Positions 19,810 to 28,028 of a stretch of 64,000 nucleotides of DNA are shown in pieces (the stretch's first letter is position 1; every line of letters starts with the position of its first letter). The stretch covers positions 1-64,000 of the forward strand of contig NZ_QMKQ01000012.1 of NCBI RefSeq assembly GCF_003287975.1. Reading direction: 5' to 3'. The stretch is from Arthrobacter sp. AQ5-05 (lineage in GTDB: Bacteria; Actinomycetota; Actinomycetes; Actinomycetales; Micrococcaceae). The notes beneath the pieces were generated by a model. It worked only from the letters and a program-made list of their open reading frames with translations, had not been told where the DNA came from and did not search any database. The position numbers and the translations under genes were made by a program.

Positions 19810-21102
19810 ATGCGCCGTAGTCTTACATTGATTGCAGCGGCCGCGACATTGGGACTCACTCTCGCTGGGTGTGGCGGCTCCGGACAGGCCCCCGCCGACT
19901 CGGCGGCACCGGCCAGCGAGGCCACCGGCGAGGTCGGCGTGTTCACCTGGTGGGCCGACGGCTCCGAAAAGGCCGGGCTTGACGCCCTGGTTGACGTCTT
20001 CAAGGCCGATTACCCCGGCCTGACCTTCGACAACCTCGCGGTTGCCGGCGGCGCCGGATCCCAGGCCAAGAGCGTGCTTGCCGCACAGCTCAAGGCCGGA
20101 ACCCCGCCGGATTCTTTCCAGGCACACGCCGGTGCCGAGTTGCAGGACTACATCGACGCCGACCAGCTCGAGGACCTCACCGGCTTCTACGCCGAGAACA
20201 AGCTCACCGACCAGTTCCCCAAGGACCTGGTCGACAGGCTCACCGTTGACGGCAAGATCTACTCGGTCCCTTCCAACATCCACCGCTCCAACGTGGTGTG
20301 GGCCAACGTCGAGGTGTTGAAGAAGGCAGGGGTCGACCCGAACAAGCCGGCAGACAGCCTCGAGGGCTGGTTCGCCGACATGGACAAGATCAAGGCCAGC
20401 GGCAAGACCCCGCTGGCGGTTGCCGGCACCTGGACCCAGACCCAGCTGTTCGAAAACGTCCTGCTCTCTTCCCTGGGCGTCGACGGCTACAACGGGCTGT
20501 GGGACGGGCAGACCGATTGGAAGGGCGCGGACGTCACCAAGGCCATCGAGGCCTACAAGAAGACGCTGAGCTACACCAACTCCGACCGCGACTCCCTCAG
20601 CGACTGGGCCCCGGCCACGCAGCTGGTCGAGGACGGGGCTGCCGCCTACAACCTCATGGGCGACTGGGCCGAGGCCAAGTTCGCTCAGGACGGCAAGAAG
20701 GCCGGCTCCGACTACTCCTACTTCCCGATGCCGGGAACCGCGGGGGTCTTCAACTTCCTCGCAGACTCCTTCACTCTGCCGGTGGGCGCGCCCAACCCGG
20801 CCGGTGCCAAGGCCTGGCTGAGCACCATCGGCTCGGCCGAGGGCCAGACGGCATTCAACAAGGTCAAGGGATCGATCCCGGCGAACACCACCGCCAAGAC
20901 CGATGACTTCTCCGACTACCAGAAGAGCGCCATCAAGGACTTCTCCCAGGACAAGATCGTTTCTTCCCTTGCCCACGGCGCTGCGGTTCCGGTGGCCTGG
21001 CTCAACGAGCTGAGCACCGCGGTCAGCAAGTTCGGCGGCGACGGCAACGTCGCGGCCCTTCAGGACGCGGCGGCAGCCACTGCCGAGAAGTTCGCCAAGT
21101 AA
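19810..21102 (+). CDS. Sugar ABC transporter, substrate-binding lipoprotein
   Basis: This 430-residue family 1 solute-binding protein has a lipoprotein signal peptide whose lipobox LAGCGG puts the acylated Cys near residue 21. The mature part begins VGVFTWWADGSEKAGLDALVDVFKADYPG, close to glucose/mannose-type binding proteins. It carries the C-terminal SBP motif AFNKVKGSIPANTTA. It captures a sugar outside the membrane for the two permeases that follow. The ATG at 19810 is preceded by TTGGAGGCAGAC. The sugar cannot be named from sequence. Confidence 0.9.
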   Translation: MRRSLTLIAAAATLGLTLAGCGGSGQAPADSAAPASEATGEVGVFTWWADGSEKAGLDALVDVFKADYPGLTFDNLAVAGGAGSQAKSVLAAQLKAGTPPDSFQAHAGAELQDYIDADQLEDLTGFYAENKLTDQFPKDLVDRLTVDGKIYSVPSNIHRSNVVWANVEVLKKAGVDPNKPADSLEGWFADMDKIKASGKTPLAVAGTWTQTQLFENVLLSSLGVDGYNGLWDGQTDWKGADVTKAIEAYKKTLSYTNSDRDSLSDWAPATQLVEDGAAAYNLMGDWAEAKFAQDGKKAGSDYSYFPMPGTAGVFNFLADSFTLPVGAPNPAGAKAWLSTIGSAEGQTAFNKVKGSIPANTTAKTDDFSDYQKSAIKDFSQDKIVSSLAHGAAVPVAWLNELSTAVSKFGGDGNVAALQDAAAATAEKFAK

Positions 21103-21194
21103 CAACACCACCATGGATGTGGGGGCGGTCGCAGCCGATCCGGCAGCAACCGCCCCCGTCTCCATGCGGCGCCCATTTCCCCAGGGAGGAAACC

Positions 21195-22100
21195 ATGCTT
21201 AGGCGCGTAAAACATTGGGGACCGGGACTCTTGCTCCTGGCACCCACCATCATCCTGGTTGGCGTGTTCGTCTACTGGCTGATCATCGAAAACTTCCGGG
21301 TCAGCCTGACCAACCAGCACACGGCCAAGCCCAGCAACAAGTACGTCGGCTTCGAGAACTACACCAACCTGCTGGCCGACCCAAACTTCCAGCACTCCTT
21401 GTGGAACCTGCTGATCCTGACCATCGTCTTCCTGGGCGGAACGCTGATCTTCGGCTTCCTCTGGGCCTGGATGCTGGACAAGCCCGCCAAGGGCGAGGGC
21501 TTCTTCCGCGCCGTGTACCTCTTCCCCATGTCGGTCTCCTTCATCGCCTCCGGCGTGGTGTGGCGCTGGCTGCTCTCTTCCCTGCAGACCGACCAGCCCG
21601 GCGGCGAGCGCACCACCGGCCTGAACCGGCTGCTCGACTCCGTGGGACTGGGCTTCATGCAGAACGACTGGTGGTCCAACCCCACCTGGGGCATCGCCGC
21701 CATCGCGGTCCCGGCGATCTGGCAGCTTTCCGGCTACGTCATGGCCCTGTTCCTGGCCGGATTCCGCGGCATCCCCGAGGAACTGCGCGAGGCCGCGCGC
21801 ATTGACGGCTGCAGCGAGTGGAAGCTGTACCGCCACGTGATCTTCCCGCAGCTGAACCCCGTGATGCTCTCGGCAGTGATCATCATCGGCCACATGTCGC
21901 TGAAGCTCTTCGACCTCATCCGCGCCATCGTCCCGGATGCCAACACCTACGACGTCCAGGTCCCGGCGACCATGATGTGGGTCAAATACATCGGCAGCGA
22001 CTACGCCGACGCCGCGGCCATCGGCATGATCCTGTTGGTGCTGGTCGCCCTCGTGGTGGTCCCCTACCTCATGTACACCTCGCGAGCGGAGAAGCGCTAA
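21195..22100 (+). CDS. Sugar ABC transporter permease (MalF type)
   Basis: This 301-residue inner-membrane permease has six predicted transmembrane segments. The EAA loop EELREAARIDGCSEWKLYRHVIFPQLNP contacts the ATPase. The ATG follows GGGAGGAAACC. It lies 92 bases after the binding protein, and its stop overlaps the next start (TAATG). Confidence 0.92.
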   Translation: MLRRVKHWGPGLLLLAPTIILVGVFVYWLIIENFRVSLTNQHTAKPSNKYVGFENYTNLLADPNFQHSLWNLLILTIVFLGGTLIFGFLWAWMLDKPAKGEGFFRAVYLFPMSVSFIASGVVWRWLLSSLQTDQPGGERTTGLNRLLDSVGLGFMQNDWWSNPTWGIAAIAVPAIWQLSGYVMALFLAGFRGIPEELREAARIDGCSEWKLYRHVIFPQLNPVMLSAVIIIGHMSLKLFDLIRAIVPDANTYDVQVPATMMWVKYIGSDYADAAAIGMILLVLVALVVVPYLMYTSRAEKR

Positions 22101-22987
22101 TGGCCACCTCGATCCTTGACCGCACCGCGGCCCCGGCCGCCAAGACGGCCCTGGGCGCCCCGAACCCGGGCCGCCGCCGGATCAACCGCACCCTGAAGTA
22201 CGCGCTGCTGATGCTCTTCGTGGTGATCGTGCTGATCCCCGCCTACGTCCTGTTCATCACCAGCTTCAAGGGCAGCGCCGACGCCGACCCCTCGCGGGCC
22301 TGGTTCCTGCCGACCACCTGGGAAACCGGCGGCTGGGCCAAGGCCTGGACCACGCTGGCCCCGGCCCTGGGGCGCACCTTCGCCCTGGTGGTCCCCGCGG
22401 CCATCATTTCCGCCACGCTGGGCTCGATCAACGGCTATGTGCTGTCCAAGTGGCGGTTCCCCGGCGCCAACGTGGTGTTCACGCTGATCCTCTTTGGCAT
22501 GTTCATCCCCTACCAGGCGGTCATGATCCCGCTGACCCAGCTGATGAGCAACCTCGGGGTGCCCCAGGGCGTTCCGTCGCTGATGCTGTTGCACATCGTC
22601 TACGGGCTGCCGATCTGTACGCTGATCTTCCGCAACTACTACGAGTCGGTGCCCTCCGAACTCATCGAGGCCGCCCGCATGGACGGAGCCGGGATCCTGC
22701 GCACCTACGCCTCGGTGATCTTCCCGATCTCCGCCCCGGGCTTCGTGGTCGTGCTCATCTGGCAGTTTACCTCCGCCTGGAACGACTACCTGTTCGCCGC
22801 GTTCTTCTCCTCGGGACGCAACGGGCCGGTGACCATCGCGCTGAGCTTCCTGGCAGGCGGCCAGCTCACCGACTACGGGGCCTCCATGGCCGGCGCACTG
22901 ATCGCCTCGGTGCCCACGCTTCTCGTCTACATCCTGCTGGGCAAGTACTTCGTCGGCGGGCTGATGAGCGGTTCGGTCAAGGGCTGA
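22100..22987 (+). CDS. Sugar ABC transporter permease (MalG type)
   Basis: This 295-residue second permease has the EAA loop ELIEAARMDGAGILRTYASVIFPISAPGF. A proline- and charge-rich cytosolic N-terminus (about 30 residues) precedes the first membrane helix. Translation is coupled to the upstream gene through TAATG. No ATPase gene follows, so the importer presumably borrows a shared MsiK-type ATPase encoded elsewhere, as is common in actinobacteria. Confidence 0.92.
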   Translation: MATSILDRTAAPAAKTALGAPNPGRRRINRTLKYALLMLFVVIVLIPAYVLFITSFKGSADADPSRAWFLPTTWETGGWAKAWTTLAPALGRTFALVVPAAIISATLGSINGYVLSKWRFPGANVVFTLILFGMFIPYQAVMIPLTQLMSNLGVPQGVPSLMLLHIVYGLPICTLIFRNYYESVPSELIEAARMDGAGILRTYASVIFPISAPGFVVVLIWQFTSAWNDYLFAAFFSSGRNGPVTIALSFLAGGQLTDYGASMAGALIASVPTLLVYILLGKYFVGGLMSGSVKG

Positions 22988-23011
22988 GACCCGCCGCCAT
23001 TCGATATCCTG

Positions 23012-23054
23012 CGTGGGTGCGTTCGCCGTTGGGGCGGGCGCACCCACGTTTTTT
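23012..23054 (+). terminator. Terminator of the sugar ABC operon
   Basis: The stem CGTGGGTGCG (23012-23021) pairs with CGCACCCACG (23039-23048) and is followed by six T residues, a canonical intrinsic terminator 25 bases after the last permease gene. Confidence 0.8.
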
Positions 23055-23070
23055 GTGTCCGGCGCAATGC

Positions 23071-23820
23071 TCAGGGCACCCAGACGATGCCGGCCACCAG
23101 GGTGCCGGGAAGCGTGCGTCCCAGGGAATCGGGGGTTCCCGGCAACGGCTCGAGCACGCGCGTGCCCGCGGCCCGCAGCAACGGATGCCGGTGCTCCCCG
23201 GCAACCACCGGGATTCCGCCCTCACCCGCCAGGCCCTCCCCGGCGGCCTTGGCCACCGCTTCCTTCAGCGCCCACCACCGGGCCCGCAGTTGCTGCCGTG
23301 CCGGGCCCGGCAGCGCCCGAAGCCGGGTGCGTTCCCCCGGTGCGTAGGCGTAGTCCTCGAGCAGGTTCCCGTCCCCCGGGCCGAACGCGGCATCGGCCGA
23401 ATCGGCCAGGTCCACGCCCAGCCGCCCGCGCCCGGGGGCCAGGCCCAGCAGCAGCCAACCCGCGGTGCGGGCGTAGGACAGCGCGTAGCGGTCCCCGCGG
23501 TGCGGCAGGCACAGCCGCGGGGCCCCATGCGCGGTGGAGGCGCATTGCGGACACCACTGGGCGAGCTGGAGATCGCCCGGAAGGACATCCCGGCCCTGCA
23601 CCCCGGCGAGGCCCAGGAGTTCGGCCGCCAGCACCCTGGCCAGGATCCGCCCGGCCACGAAGTCCTCGCGCGGGCGCCCGGCGGCGTAGCCCCGGGCGCG
23701 GGCGAGTTCTTCCGGGAGCAGCTTGACCCCGGGGTGCGCCGCGGCGGCGGACAACGGGGCAATGGCCCACCACGGGGCACCGGGGCCAATGCCCGCTCCG
23801 GGCGCTGCTTGCACATCCAT
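23071..23820 (-). CDS. 4'-phosphopantetheinyl transferase (Sfp type)
   Basis: It transfers phosphopantetheine from CoA to the serine of carrier domains. The 249-residue protein has the magnesium-binding LGVDLAD (GVD at 135-137) and WALKEAVAKAAGEGL (W183, K186-E187), the two Sfp/EntD hallmarks. Two Cys pairs (CPQC 90-93, Cys104) are an unusual extra. The ATG at 23820 follows AAGAAGGGGACATGC. It is divergent from the NRPS-like gene by 305 bases and is the natural activator of that protein's carrier domain. Confidence 0.85.
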   Translation of the reverse strand: MDVQAAPGAGIGPGAPWWAIAPLSAAAAHPGVKLLPEELARARGYAAGRPREDFVAGRILARVLAAELLGLAGVQGRDVLPGDLQLAQWCPQCASTAHGAPRLCLPHRGDRYALSYARTAGWLLLGLAPGRGRLGVDLADSADAAFGPGDGNLLEDYAYAPGERTRLRALPGPARQQLRARWWALKEAVAKAAGEGLAGEGGIPVVAGEHRHPLLRAAGTRVLEPLPGTPDSLGRTLPGTLVAGIVWVP

Positions 23821-24125
23821 GCATGTCCCCTTCTTGTGCTGGCCCGGTGGCCGGTTCCGGCTGCCTCGAGTATGGCGCATCGGGCAGCGGATTCCGGAAT
23901 CACGTCCGCCTTCGCGGCACATGATCCGCGGCACATTTCGCCCACAACCCCATGTCGTTCACCCTCTGTACGCCTGGCGTTAACCTTCCCTGCATACGGT
24001 TGCCGCGTACGTGCCGGCCGGGCGGTGGCGGGCGCCCCGGCGGCGCCGCGGGTCCCGGCAGGGCCCCCGCGTCTTGGGTCTCCCCGCACGGGGAAGTCCG
24101 GGCACCACTTTTCAAGAAAGCCGCA
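23821..24125. promoter_or_regulatory. Divergent control region of PPTase and Pls-like genes
   Basis: This 305-base gap holds no credible gene. The plus-strand frame above the Pls-like start (from an ATG at 23952) is open, but it reads as Gly/Pro/Arg-rich non-family sequence. No clear operator was identified. Confidence 0.4.
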
Positions 24126-27100
24126 GTGGATACGACACCCAGCACTTCAGACCCGGCAACCACCGCCACCGTCTTGTCTCCGCAATACCCCGGCAGCGGG
24201 CTGGCCCCGGCGCCCCGCACCCTCATGGACATCCTAGCGGCCAGTGCGTCCGCCCACCCCGAGGCCCCCGCACTGGATGACGGCGAGCGCTCGCTGACCT
24301 ACGCGGATCTGCTGGCGGCCATCGACGAGATGGCCCAGCGCCTGCGGGCCGCCGGACTCGGTGCCGGAGACCGCATCGGAATTCGCATCCCCTCCGGCAC
24401 CCGCGAGCTCTACATCGGCATCCTGGCCACGATGGAGATCGGCGCCGCCTACGTCCCCGTCGATGCCGATGATCCCGAGGAACGTGCCCGGCTGGTCTTT
24501 TCCGAGGCCGGGGTTGCAGCTGTCATCGGCGAAAAGGGGACGATCACCTCCCTGCGCGCAGCGCCCAACCCGGAGCCCGCCCGCGACGCCGGGCCGGGCG
24601 ATGACGCCTGGATCATCTTCACTTCCGGATCCACCGGAACACCCAAGGGCGTGGCCATCACCCAGCGCTCGGCGGCCGCCTTCGTCGACGCCGAGGCCCG
24701 GATCTTCCTGGCGGGTGATCCGCTGGGCGCCGAGGACCGCGTGCTGGCCGGGCTGTCGGTGGCCTTCGACGCCTCCTGCGAGGAAATGTGGCTGGCCTGG
24801 CGCCATGGCGCCTGCCTGGTGCCCGCACCGCGCGCGCTGGTGCGTTCGGGCATGGACCTGGGACCCTGGCTGGTGACCCGAGGGGTCACCGTCGTCTCCA
24901 CCGTCCCCACCCTCGCCGCACTCTGGCCCGCGGAGGCCCTGGAAAATGTGCGGCTGCTGATCTTCGGCGGCGAGGCCTGCCCGCCCGAGCTCGCCGCCCG
25001 GCTGGCCGTTCCGGGACGAGAGGTCTGGAACACCTACGGCCCGACCGAGGCGACCGTCGTGGCCTGTGCCGCGCAAATGGACGGCACCGACCCGGTCCGC
25101 ATCGGCCTGCCGCTTCAGGGCTGGGACCTTGCGGTCGTCGACGCTTCGGGCTTGCCCGTGGCCCCGGGCCAGAGCGGGGAACTGATCATCGGAGGCGTCG
25201 GGCTGGGCCGCTACCTGGACCCGGCCAAGGACAAGGAGAAATACGCGCCCTTCGAGACCCTGGGCTGGGAGCGCGCCTACCGCTCCGGGGACCTCGTGCA
25301 GGCCGACCCGGCCGGGCTCATTTTCCTGGGCCGCATGGACGAACAGGTCAAGCTCGGCGGCCGGCGCATCGAACTCGGCGAAATCGACGCGGCGCTGCAA
25401 TCCCTGCCCGGGGTTTCCGGGGCCGCGGCCGCGGTAAAGACCACGGCGGCCGGCAACCAGATCCTCGTCGGCTACCTGGCCGCCGCCCCGGGCTACGACA
25501 CCGCTGCCGCGCGCGGCCGGCTTTCCGATGTGCTTCCGGCGCCGCTGATCCCGCTGCTGGCCGTGGTGCAGATCCTGCCCACCAAGACCAGCGGCAAGGT
25601 CGACCGCCACGCGCTGCCCTGGCCGTTGCCCGGCGCCACCGGAACGGGCCCCGCCGGGGTGCTGCCGGAGCTGGACGGCGATGCGGCCTGGGTCCTCGAG
25701 CAGTGGACCCGGGTACTGGGAACCGAGGTCGGCTCCCTGGAGGCCGACTTCTTCGCCTCCGGCGGCGGCTCGCTTTCCGCCGCACAGCTGGTCTCCGCCC
25801 TGCGCGTGCGCTACCGCACCGTCACGGTGGCCGAGATCTACTCCCATCCGCGCATCGGGTCGCTGCTCGAGGCCCTTGGTGCCCGAAGCGGCGAGGCACC
25901 CGAGACCCGCACCGTTCAACGCACCACCAGGCGCGCCCAGGTCTTCCAGACGCTGATGGGCATCCCCACCTTCATCCTGGTGGGCATGCGCTGGCTCGTG
26001 TACCTGGCCGCCGGCAACAACGTGCTCGCGGCCCTGGGCGTGTTTTCCGACGCTCCGCGGCTGTCCTGGTGGGCCGTGGCCGCGCTCTGGCTCGTCTTCG
26101 TCTCCTCCCCCGGGTGCATGGCGCTGTCCGTCGTGGCGGCCCGCACGCTGCTGCGCGGCCTGAAGCCCGGGAACTACCCGCGTTCGGGCAAGGTGCACCT
26201 GCGGCTGTGGATGGCCCAGCAGATCGCCGACCTCGCCGATCCCGTCTCGCTGGGCAGCGCCCACTGGATCCAGTTCTACGCCCGCGCCCTGGGCGCGAAG
26301 ATCGGCAGCGATGTGCAGCTGCACTCGATCCCGCCGGTCACCGGCCTGCTCGCCGTGGGCCGCGGCGCCAGCATCGAACCCGAGGTCGACCTCACCGGCT
26401 ACTGGATCGATGGTGACCGACTGATCGTGGGCGCCGTCGAGATCGGCGCCGAGGCCAGCATCGGGGCACGCAGCACGCTGATGCCCGGCTCCGTGGTCGC
26501 CGACGGCGTGGAGCTTGCCGCCGGCTCCGCCCTGGCCGGAACCACCCGCGCTTTCTCCGCCTACTCCGGCTCGCCGGCCGAACGCAGCGGCAAGGCCAAG
26601 CCGGCCTGGCCGCAGGCCCCGCTCCGCACCCGCAAGGTGCGCAACTCCCTGCTCGCCGCCGCGTCCTCGGCCCTGGGCGCCATCCCCCTGCTCTCCATCC
26701 TCGGCGCCGTGTTCGTCTCCGCGCTGCTGCTGCGCGGCCAGGCCTCGCTGCACGACGCCCCGCTCCGGCTCACGCTGGTGGTTCCCGCGGCCGCACTGGT
26801 GTGGTTCGGACTGAACATGCTGCTGGTGCTTGTCGCCACCCGCCTGCTGGGCCTTGGCCTGCGCGAGGGCTGGCACCGGGTCGACAGCCGCATCGGCTGG
26901 CAGGTCTGGGCCACCGAGCGCCTGCTGGACATGGCCCGCGACCTGCTCTTCCCGCTTTACGCCTCGCTCTTCACCCCGGTGTGGCTGCGCCTGCTCGGCG
27001 CCAAGGTCGGACGCAACGTCGAGGCCTCCACGGTGCTGCTGATCCCCAAGATGACCACCATCGGCAGCGGCTCCTTCCTGGCCGACGACACCATGGTCGC

Positions 27101-28028
27101 CACCTACGAGCTCGGCGGCGGCTGGCTGAAGGTCGGACGCACCAAGATCGGCAAGCGCGCCTTCCTGGGCAACTCCGGCATCGCCGGTGCCGGGCGCCGC
27201 GTGCCGCGCAACGGCCTGGTCGCCGTGCTCTCGGCCACCCCCGCCAAGGCCAAGTCCGGGACCTCCTGGCTGGGCAGCCCGCCGGTGCGCCTGCGCCGCA
27301 CCGCGGTGGCCTCCGACGACTCGCTCACCTACGCCCCGCCGACGCGGTTGAAGGTCGCCCGCGCGCTGTGGGAACTGTGCCGCTTCGTGCCGGTCGTCGT
27401 GACCGTGGGCGTCGCGGCCCTGGTGCTGGTGCTGCTTGACCTGCTGGCCGCGCACTACGGCTACCAGGTTGCCGCGTTGCTCAGCGGCGCGGTGATGCTG
27501 GCGGCAGGCGCCGTCGCGGCCACCTCCGCCGTCGTTGCCAAGTGGCTGTTGGTCGGCCCCATCCGCCCGGGCGAACACGCCCTGTGGAGCTCGTTCATCT
27601 GGCGCAACGAGGTCGTTGACACGTTCATCGAGATGGTCTGCGCCCCGTGGTTCGCCCACTCCGCCGCCGGGTCCCCGGCCCTGGTCTGGTGGCTTCGCGC
27701 CCTGGGCGCGAAGATCGGCCACGGCGTCTGGTGCGAAAGCTACTGGCTGCCCGAGGCCGACCTGGTCACCCTCGGGGATTCGGCGACGGTCAACCGCGGC
27801 ACCGTGGTCCAGACCCACCTCTTCCACGACCGGGTCATGGCCATTGATACGGTGGAACTCTCCGCGGGATCCACGATGGGCCCGCACGGGGTCATCCTGC
27901 CCGCCGCCTCCCTGGCCGCGGGCGCCACGGTGGGCCCGGGCTCGCTGGTGATGCGCGGGGAAACCGTTCCCCCGTCGAGCTACTGGATGGGCAACCCCGT
28001 CCAACCCTGGAGCCAGCCGCACGCATGA
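24126..28028 (+). CDS. Pls/PosA-family membrane non-ribosomal peptide synthetase
   Basis: This 1300-residue protein matches the layout of epsilon-poly-L-lysine synthetase: adenylation domain (about 30-500), carrier domain with GGGSLSAAQLV (Ser549), then three pairs of membrane helices alternating with three left-handed beta-helix, acetyltransferase-like C-domains. Each C-domain opens LGAKIG or LGAKVG (residues 722, 957 and 1193). There is no condensation or thioesterase domain. Adenylation motifs include IIFTSGSTGTPKGV and NTYGPTEATVV. By eye the pocket residues are D215, A216, E219, S258, I279, G281, T303, V311, V312 and K491, close to the lysine code. The GTG start is chosen because the upstream frame is not family-like. 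The M1 peptidase gene overlaps its end (ATGA). Confidence 0.88.
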   Translation: MDTTPSTSDPATTATVLSPQYPGSGLAPAPRTLMDILAASASAHPEAPALDDGERSLTYADLLAAIDEMAQRLRAAGLGAGDRIGIRIPSGTRELYIGILATMEIGAAYVPVDADDPEERARLVFSEAGVAAVIGEKGTITSLRAAPNPEPARDAGPGDDAWIIFTSGSTGTPKGVAITQRSAAAFVDAEARIFLAGDPLGAEDRVLAGLSVAFDASCEEMWLAWRHGACLVPAPRALVRSGMDLGPWLVTRGVTVVSTVPTLAALWPAEALENVRLLIFGGEACPPELAARLAVPGREVWNTYGPTEATVVACAAQMDGTDPVRIGLPLQGWDLAVVDASGLPVAPGQSGELIIGGVGLGRYLDPAKDKEKYAPFETLGWERAYRSGDLVQADPAGLIFLGRMDEQVKLGGRRIELGEIDAALQSLPGVSGAAAAVKTTAAGNQILVGYLAAAPGYDTAAARGRLSDVLPAPLIPLLAVVQILPTKTSGKVDRHALPWPLPGATGTGPAGVLPELDGDAAWVLEQWTRVLGTEVGSLEADFFASGGGSLSAAQLVSALRVRYRTVTVAEIYSHPRIGSLLEALGARSGEAPETRTVQRTTRRAQVFQTLMGIPTFILVGMRWLVYLAAGNNVLAALGVFSDAPRLSWWAVAALWLVFVSSPGCMALSVVAARTLLRGLKPGNYPRSGKVHLRLWMAQQIADLADPVSLGSAHWIQFYARALGAKIGSDVQLHSIPPVTGLLAVGRGASIEPEVDLTGYWIDGDRLIVGAVEIGAEASIGARSTLMPGSVVADGVELAAGSALAGTTRAFSAYSGSPAERSGKAKPAWPQAPLRTRKVRNSLLAAASSALGAIPLLSILGAVFVSALLLRGQASLHDAPLRLTLVVPAAALVWFGLNMLLVLVATRLLGLGLREGWHRVDSRIGWQVWATERLLDMARDLLFPLYASLFTPVWLRLLGAKVGRNVEASTVLLIPKMTTIGSGSFLADDTMVATYELGGGWLKVGRTKIGKRAFLGNSGIAGAGRRVPRNGLVAVLSATPAKAKSGTSWLGSPPVRLRRTAVASDDSLTYAPPTRLKVARALWELCRFVPVVVTVGVAALVLVLLDLLAAHYGYQVAALLSGAVMLAAGAVAATSAVVAKWLLVGPIRPGEHALWSSFIWRNEVVDTFIEMVCAPWFAHSAAGSPALVWWLRALGAKIGHGVWCESYWLPEADLVTLGDSATVNRGTVVQTHLFHDRVMAIDTVELSAGSTMGPHGVILPAASLAAGATVGPGSLVMRGETVPPSSYWMGNPVQPWSQPHA

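Noticed and set aside
23952-24125. ATG at 23952 as start of the Pls-like gene
   Set aside because: The 58 added residues are Gly/Pro/Arg-rich with no family similarity. The adenylation domain context starts after the GTG at 24126.
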